From IMG/VR virus record IMGVR_UViG_3300032893_000113, positions 1 to 43,102 of that record: DNA of 43,102 nt; one strand, written 5' to 3'. Numbering within the stretch: the first letter of the stretch is position 1; every line of letters starts with the position of its first letter. Positions 38,387 to 43,102 of the stretch are shown here, piece after piece. Below the pieces are notes generated by a model. The model did not search any database, had not been told where the DNA came from, and was given only the letters and a program-made list of their open reading frames with translations. The translations under genes and the position numbers were made by a program. The DNA comes from a virus.

Positions 38387-38492
38387 TTCCCAAGATGCGG
38401 AATCCGATCCATTCAAGCGTAAGAAATCCAGCCATGAAAGCGAAGAATGCAATCGACATCCAGAATGGCGTATTGGGATACCAGTCGGGCAC
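38241..38492 (-). CDS. Antisense membrane protein in the tail region
   Basis: An 83-residue protein from GTG at 38492: MPDWYPNTPFWMSIAFFAFM then AGFLTLEWIGFRILGIM, one long or two short hydrophobic helices, followed by a basic segment (RLWRGLRSALKGRSNPRYRR) and a VIVIDAEVV tail. It fills the 160-base gap before the tail-fibre genes and overlaps the 3' end of the ejection gene. Both proteins look real in the overlap, so the antisense assignment is uncertain. An 11-base element identical to that of the Tat gene lies 3 bases before its start. Superinfection exclusion is a reasonable but untested guess. Confidence 0.5.
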   Translation of the reverse strand: MPDWYPNTPFWMSIAFFAFMAGFLTLEWIGFRILGIMVRAACSGLLRLWRGLRSALKGRSNPRYRRDSGVIVIDAEVVPTPRA

Positions 38493-38527
38493 TGACGAAC
38501 TGTAACCCGCTTCCTAATTTCATCCAA
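38493..38527 (-). promoter_or_regulatory. Candidate leaderless promoter of the antisense membrane gene
   Basis: GTTACAGTTCG (38496-38506, minus strand) holds TACAGT (38499-38504) exactly 6 bases before the GTG at 38492. A TTGGAT hexamer (38522-38527) lies 17 bases further upstream, a fair -35. No ribosome site is visible. The element and its spacing to the start codon are the same as for the gene starting at 32475. Confidence 0.5.
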
Positions 38528-38547
38528 GTATCTCCCGAGTTAAGCGA

Positions 38548-40167
38548 ATGAAAAGCAAAAGGTTAGCTCTATTTCTCCTTCTGTTCGCCCCTTATATCTG
38601 GGCGCAGGTCCCTGTATCACTTGCCCCGGTGCCAAAGCTGCAATTTTTCTATCCGAATGGCGCACCGCTGGCCTATGGCTGCGTCTTTACCTACCAGTCA
38701 AACACGACCTCGCCACTTGCGACATACACCGATTACACCGGAAGCACCGTCAACTCGAATCCGGTCGTGCTTGATGGCGGCGGATTTGCTTCGATCTGGC
38801 TGCTTTCCGGGCAGGCTTACACGCTGGCAATCAAATCATCGGGCGGAACGAATTGCGCATCGGGATCGCAGCAGTACAGCGTGAATGGCATCGGCGGTTC
38901 AGGCTCGCAGGGCGTCGAAGCCGTGCCCTACAGCCCGACTCCGACCTTCACCGATGTAGCCGAAAACATGCTTTTCACCATCACGCTCACCGGGAATGCC
39001 TCGGCAACCCCGCTTACCGCCGTTGGCGTGATTCCACCGGGCTTGATTATTTTTCAGATCACCCAAGATTCAGTAGGGGGCAGAAGTTTTTCTTGGCCTG
39101 CGAACGTCGGCGGCGGCGCCGCAGTGAACCAGTCGGCCAATGCAGTGACCACACAGCAATTTTTTTGGGATGGCACCGAAGCCTACGCCCTTGGGCCAGC
39201 AACCATTGGCACATCAAGCGGACCCATCATTTCGGTGGGAGAGATTATCTCCTCGGGCGACATTATCAACACGGGCAATATGAGCGTCGGCGGGAATCTG
39301 GCCGTCACAGGGAGCGGAGTTTTTGGCACATCGCTCAAAGCCAATCCCTTCATTTCCGCAACCTCGAATCCTTCCTCAGCGGGAACAATCCGCCTTGCGA
39401 ATACTGACTCAATTCTCTGGCGCAACAATCCCAACGGCGCGAATTATGGCTTTATCCCGTCTGGTGATGCCTTCGACATAATGAATTTGAACTCGCCGGG
39501 CGGTTTAGACCTTACCGGAACAAATCAAATTCTGCGCTTTGGCGGGGAAGGCAATACCTTCCCGATGTTTAAGCGGGCCTCGCAAACCATTCTTACGCGA
39601 CTCGCAGACGATTCCGCCGACGCCAATATCAGCGCAGCCGAAGGCATTTTCTCGAATCACATCTCAGTTGATGGCGTCACTATTAACGCCTCTGCGTGTG
39701 CCTCGAATCAGGTTTTGCAGGTCACTGGCAGCGGGCTGATTACTTGCTCGAATGCGCCATCCATTCAGGCTGCTTCCACTACGATCTTGGGCACCAACGT
39801 GGGCATGTCCAACTCGCCTACAGTGATCCTCACCAAGAGCGTCACCATGCCCACTACGGGCTGCCCATGCCGCGCTCTGGTTTCCTACTCGCAGAACTTT
39901 TCCACTTCGAACGCGCAGCAGACCGTGGTTTATGTCAATGACGGCACCAACAACTTTGCGACTGGGCAAACGCTAGTCACGGGCGCGGCTTCGAATTATT
40001 CCGTTTCTGCGTCCTCGTTCTCCACGGGAACTTACAACAATGGCGCGACGATCACATTCTCGCTTGATGGCGTTTTGAGCACCAGCACGGCTACGGCAAT
40101 CCAAGGCAACGGCGCGGCTTCTGGGCAAAACTCTTGGATGAATATAGCGATTTTCACCAGCAACTAA
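38548..40167 (+). CDS. Tail fibre/tailspike-like protein with signal peptide
   Basis: A 539-residue protein. After MKSKRLALFLLLFAPYIWAQ (IWA|Q site) comes LQFFYPNGAPLAYGCVFTYQ, SPLATYTDYTGSTVNSNPVV and LDGGGFASIWLLSGQAYTLA. This is the classic phage tailspike/fibre N-terminal pattern (FxNGxPLAxGxVxTY...NPVVLDxxGxxxIW) that joins fibres to the virion. The rest is Ser/Gly/Thr-rich beta sequence with SVGGNLAVTGSGVF-type repeats. The export signal in front of a virion-attachment domain is unexpected. Confidence 0.72.
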   Translation: MKSKRLALFLLLFAPYIWAQVPVSLAPVPKLQFFYPNGAPLAYGCVFTYQSNTTSPLATYTDYTGSTVNSNPVVLDGGGFASIWLLSGQAYTLAIKSSGGTNCASGSQQYSVNGIGGSGSQGVEAVPYSPTPTFTDVAENMLFTITLTGNASATPLTAVGVIPPGLIIFQITQDSVGGRSFSWPANVGGGAAVNQSANAVTTQQFFWDGTEAYALGPATIGTSSGPIISVGEIISSGDIINTGNMSVGGNLAVTGSGVFGTSLKANPFISATSNPSSAGTIRLANTDSILWRNNPNGANYGFIPSGDAFDIMNLNSPGGLDLTGTNQILRFGGEGNTFPMFKRASQTILTRLADDSADANISAAEGIFSNHISVDGVTINASACASNQVLQVTGSGLITCSNAPSIQAASTTILGTNVGMSNSPTVILTKSVTMPTTGCPCRALVSYSQNFSTSNAQQTVVYVNDGTNNFATGQTLVTGAASNYSVSASSFSTGTYNNGATITFSLDGVLSTSTATAIQGNGAASGQNSWMNIAIFTSN

Positions 40168-40179
40168 AAAGGACATCCC

Positions 40180-42222
40180 ATGCAAAAACTCTCCACATGG
40201 CTCTGGCTCTGCTTCCTGTTCGGCAGCATCGCCAATGCGCAAGTCACCGGAAAAATCACCAGCACGCAATGCGTCAGCATTCAGGGCGGCCCGAACGTCT
40301 CAACCATTGGTATCCAAGTCACCGGAACTTGGTCGGGAACATTGCAGCCGCAAGTTTCGATTCAAGGGCAGGCACCAACCAATACATCGGTTTCGGCAGC
40401 CGGCTCGACTTCGACGCAGAACACCATCACCGCCAATGGAGTGTTTACCGTAGGGGTTGCAGGGCAGGATTACTTCCAACTCTGTGGCAATACGGTTGGC
40501 TCGGGAACTGCCATTGTTTACCTCAATTCCTCGACAGCAGCCGTTAAGAATGGTGGCGGGGGCGGTGGGGGCGGCGGATCAGTTACCGCAGTGACGGCAA
40601 GCTCGCCCGTTGCCAGTTCCGGGGGCACCGCGCCGAATATCACTTTGGGCACGCTGGTAGCTGGGCAAAACGGCCTTGCGGCATCAGCGACGACCGACAC
40701 TACAAACGCCTCGAATATCACCAGCGGCACGCTTCCCCATGCGCAGCTTCCGACGCTGCTTTCTGGCGACATTCCCAACAATGCCGCGAATACGACGGGC
40801 ACGTCGGGCGGCATTTCGACCAACTACAACGCCCAACAAGTCCTCATTGGCCCGCCAGCGGGAGGCTCGGCAACTCCACCCGTACCGGGCTTGTTGGCGG
40901 GAGGCTATCTCTGGAGTTGCGTAGATGCACAATCGGGCACCGCTTATACGGTTTCGACAGCTGACCAGAGTTGCATCATCCCATTCACGCCCAGCGCATC
41001 GGCAACCATCACGGTACCGAATCCAGCCGCCTCGCCTGCTTTCGGCTGCCCTGCCACAAATGCCTGCTTTACCTTCACCATCACCAATGAAGGCACTTAT
41101 CCGGTCGCGGTGACGCCAATTTCCCCGGCAACCATTGACGGCTTAACGACGATTTCGCTGAACCAGTATCAAAGCCTGCAAGCCTTCTCCGATGGAACAA
41201 ACTGGTGGACCCAACGCGGTGCAGGCGTGAACTTTACCGCTTCGCTGCTCACGAACAACGTTCCGGTCGCTACCAGTACGACTTCGCTCGGCCCTTCGCT
41301 CATTACTGATAACGGCCTTCAATTCGGCTACACGGGCACAAGCGGGGGAATCTTCTCCGGGCCGCTCATCGTTCAGGGAAATATGACGATTGGCGGCGCA
41401 CTCTATACGGCAGGCTCATTTTCGCTCAATTCGCCTATTCCGACAGGCGCGTGCGGCACTTCCGCGACGGGCTATTCCATTCTGTGCATCAACTCCAGCG
41501 GCCAGCTTTCTATTTCCTCCAATGGTGGAGCGCAGACACCTTTTTCGACAGGCGGTGTCAGTTCGATTTCGACTACCAGCCCGATCGTTGGCGGCCCGAT
41601 TACGACCAGCGGAACGGTAAGCTGCCCAAGTTGCGTGACGGCTTCATCTCCGGGCGCGGGAATTGCTCACTTTGCAGGCTCTACGCAGGCCGTTACCAGT
41701 AGCGCCGTCGTCGGCAGCGACATGGCGAACAATACGGTCACGGCAACGCAAATCGCCAATAACGCCATCGGAAACGCGCAATTGGCTGTCGTGCAAACCC
41801 GACGTACCTGCACTATCGTGATTGGAGCCGACAACGGTTCAGCCCTCATCAATGGCGATCTAAACCAGAAGCATCAATGTTTTTTTCCCGCTGCCGCAAC
41901 CATCGTTGAAATTGACATGGAAGGGAACTCAGCTGCCGCTTCATCGCCCACGGCTGTATCCGTCAACAAGTTTCACACCAGCGGATCGGTGACAACCAAC
42001 CTTTTCGGTTCAACCACCACGCAGGCCATTACCGCATCGACAGGCGCAAATACCTGCTCAAACGCAGCCGGATCGGGCACGGGCTTGGATGGAACCACCA
42101 CTTGCTCACTCGCAATCTCAACCACCGCAGTCGCGGCAGGCGATTGGATTGACCTCTCAAATGGTGCTGCTGATGGAACGATGCAGCGCGTTTCGGTAGC
42201 AATTACCTACACCATCAACTGA
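40180..42222 (+). CDS. Large tail-fibre-like protein with signal peptide
   Basis: A 680-residue protein: MQKLSTWLWLCFLFGSIANA then Q (ANA|Q), an N-terminal beta domain, a nine-Gly linker near residue 125, then repeated fibre modules such as NASNITSGTLPHAQLPTLLS and SVTAVTASSPVASSGG, and a DGTNWW motif in the middle. These NxxxxTSGTLPxARLP repeats are typical of phage tail fibres. AAAGGA lies upstream. Receptor or surface-glycan binding is inferred. Confidence 0.68.
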   Translation: MQKLSTWLWLCFLFGSIANAQVTGKITSTQCVSIQGGPNVSTIGIQVTGTWSGTLQPQVSIQGQAPTNTSVSAAGSTSTQNTITANGVFTVGVAGQDYFQLCGNTVGSGTAIVYLNSSTAAVKNGGGGGGGGGSVTAVTASSPVASSGGTAPNITLGTLVAGQNGLAASATTDTTNASNITSGTLPHAQLPTLLSGDIPNNAANTTGTSGGISTNYNAQQVLIGPPAGGSATPPVPGLLAGGYLWSCVDAQSGTAYTVSTADQSCIIPFTPSASATITVPNPAASPAFGCPATNACFTFTITNEGTYPVAVTPISPATIDGLTTISLNQYQSLQAFSDGTNWWTQRGAGVNFTASLLTNNVPVATSTTSLGPSLITDNGLQFGYTGTSGGIFSGPLIVQGNMTIGGALYTAGSFSLNSPIPTGACGTSATGYSILCINSSGQLSISSNGGAQTPFSTGGVSSISTTSPIVGGPITTSGTVSCPSCVTASSPGAGIAHFAGSTQAVTSSAVVGSDMANNTVTATQIANNAIGNAQLAVVQTRRTCTIVIGADNGSALINGDLNQKHQCFFPAAATIVEIDMEGNSAAASSPTAVSVNKFHTSGSVTTNLFGSTTTQAITASTGANTCSNAAGSGTGLDGTTTCSLAISTTAVAAGDWIDLSNGAADGTMQRVSVAITYTIN

Positions 42223-42230
42223 TTCTTCCT

Positions 42231-42953
42231 ATGCGAAAAGTTCTGCTGCCTATTTTTCTGCTGGTGTCTGCGCTGGCGTCGGCAACCGTCTCGATCGTGC
42301 AGGATTCCGGCACAAAATCATGTGCGGCGGGAACGACTTGCACGCAAACCAATATTGTCGGAAGCAATATCACCGCTGGCAATCTTGTGATTTTCATGCA
42401 GGGGCAAACGAGTGCAAGCTCAAACAATACTGTCACAGCGGTTTCGGGCGGCTCTGACAACTTCGTTCACTGCTCGCAGTGTCGGGCAAGTGCCAATGGC
42501 GTCGAATCTGACATCTGGTATGTGATTGGTTCGGCTGGCGGCTATCGCAGCATCACGATTACGAATAGTTCGGGAAGCGTGGCAAGCAGCGTGGCGCTCA
42601 TGGAAATTGCCGCCTCGGGTGCGGGAACCTTCACCATTGATGATAATGAAAATGCGGCTTACGGAACGGCCACGACCACGCCGACCGCTACCAACTTCAC
42701 TCTGACCGGATCAAACGACTTCCTTTTGCAGCTTGCGAAAGGTTCCGGCGCGTCTACCATGACCGCGATCACCCAGAGTTATACCATCTCTGTGAACAGC
42801 ACCACGACGCTCGCCTATGCGACCAAGCTCAACTCTATTACCGCAACTGGGCCGCAATGGACAGGAACGAGCGTTAAGTACGGCTTGAGCAGCATCGCCT
42901 TTGCCGAGCACGCCTCGGGAAACAAACCGCGTCATAAAGTCACCCAAAATTAA
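42231..42953 (+). CDS. Small fibre-type secreted protein
   Basis: A 240-residue protein starting MRKVLLPIFLLVSALASATV, a Sec-type signal whose most likely cut is ASA|T rather than before Gln. The mature part is a single beta-rich, jelly-roll-like domain (SIVQDSGTKSCAAGTTCTQT, VGSNITAGNLVIFMQG) with a Lys/Arg tail. It follows the large fibre gene by 8 bases. Could be a surface adhesin-like or fibre-tip protein; not identified. Confidence 0.6.
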   Translation: MRKVLLPIFLLVSALASATVSIVQDSGTKSCAAGTTCTQTNIVGSNITAGNLVIFMQGQTSASSNNTVTAVSGGSDNFVHCSQCRASANGVESDIWYVIGSAGGYRSITITNSSGSVASSVALMEIAASGAGTFTIDDNENAAYGTATTTPTATNFTLTGSNDFLLQLAKGSGASTMTAITQSYTISVNSTTTLAYATKLNSITATGPQWTGTSVKYGLSSIAFAEHASGNKPRHKVTQN

Positions 42954-42954
42954 A

Positions 42955-43102
42955 ATGAAACTGCGCTATCTTGCTGTACTGGCTTTTGTCGGCAGTTTGT
43001 TTGCCCAAAGTGTCGGCTTGTCACCGGGAAGCATCGGCTTTCCCACCACCACGCTTAATGTCACTGCCTCCGGTCAAGTCGAAACGCTCACTAATAACGA
43101 TT
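42955..43102 (+). CDS. 5' end of an ASH-repeat protein, probably the start of the giant gene at the left edge
   Basis: MKLRYLAVLAFVGSLFAQ is a signal peptide with LFA|Q site, followed by SVGLSPGSIGFPTTTLNVTA and SGQVETLTNND, which is the opening of an ASH/choice-of-anchor-D repeat. The frame is open at the window end. The left edge begins with the same kind of repeat opening, so both are probably parts of one gene. Joining the ends directly gives TAG; repeat alignment suggests about 70 residues are missing. Confidence 0.7.
   Translation, partial: MKLRYLAVLAFVGSLFAQSVGLSPGSIGFPTTTLNVTASGQVETLTNND

Overview
The window reads as almost all of a temperate, P22-like podovirus genome, free or integrated, of a Gram-negative host. 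I infer an Acidobacteriota host (Terriglobia-like). Reasons are choice-of-anchor-D/ASH-type repeats, many secreted-type proteins whose signal peptides end in A|Q, mid-50s GC by eye, and Shine-Dalgarno sites at most genes. No host housekeeping gene, tRNA, rRNA or CRISPR array was seen.

There are two transcription blocks. The rightward late block starts near 18.2-18.7 kb (small basic protein, compact tyrosine recombinase). It runs through a secreted-type beta-helix protein, small and large terminase, P22-type portal, scaffold and coat, gp4-like and gp10-like head-completion proteins, a GNAT protein in the gp14 position, three ejection-type proteins, and a cluster of tail-fibre-like proteins. 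It leaves the window at 43102 inside a gene that starts at 42955. The left edge (1-5800) is the rest of a giant protein of the same architecture, followed by a lysis cassette (holin-like, membrane protein, GH24 lysozyme) and a strong terminator at 7380-7407. The two edges are probably halves of one gene. Homology to the internal repeat suggests about 0.2 kb (length 1 mod 3) is missing between them, so the replicon is probably circular or circularly permuted.

The leftward block (17704 to 7414) starts at a sigma70-like promoter that would give a nearly leaderless mRNA for a ribbon-helix-helix protein. It then carries about thirty small, mostly overlapping genes: zinc-ribbon proteins, HTH, HNH nucleases, an ERF-like annealing protein, a Gp37/Gp68 protein, an orphan C5 methyltransferase, DUF551-, DUF6948- and DUF7666-like proteins, and several one- or two-helix membrane peptides under 60 residues. 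Start regions are repeatedly duplicated at gene junctions. No helicase, primase or polymerase was recognised.

The most unusual content is threefold. (1) An antisense gene sits inside the head operon and encodes a twin-arginine signal fused to a fragment clearly homologous to the N-terminus of the phage's own coat protein. (2) A second antisense membrane gene lies in the tail region and shares an identical 11-bp upstream element with the first, consistent with leaderless expression of both. (3) At least seven late-type proteins and one at the end of the leftward block carry Sec-type signal peptides, nearly all with Ala|Gln cleavage sites. That is hard to reconcile with ordinary cytoplasmic virion assembly.
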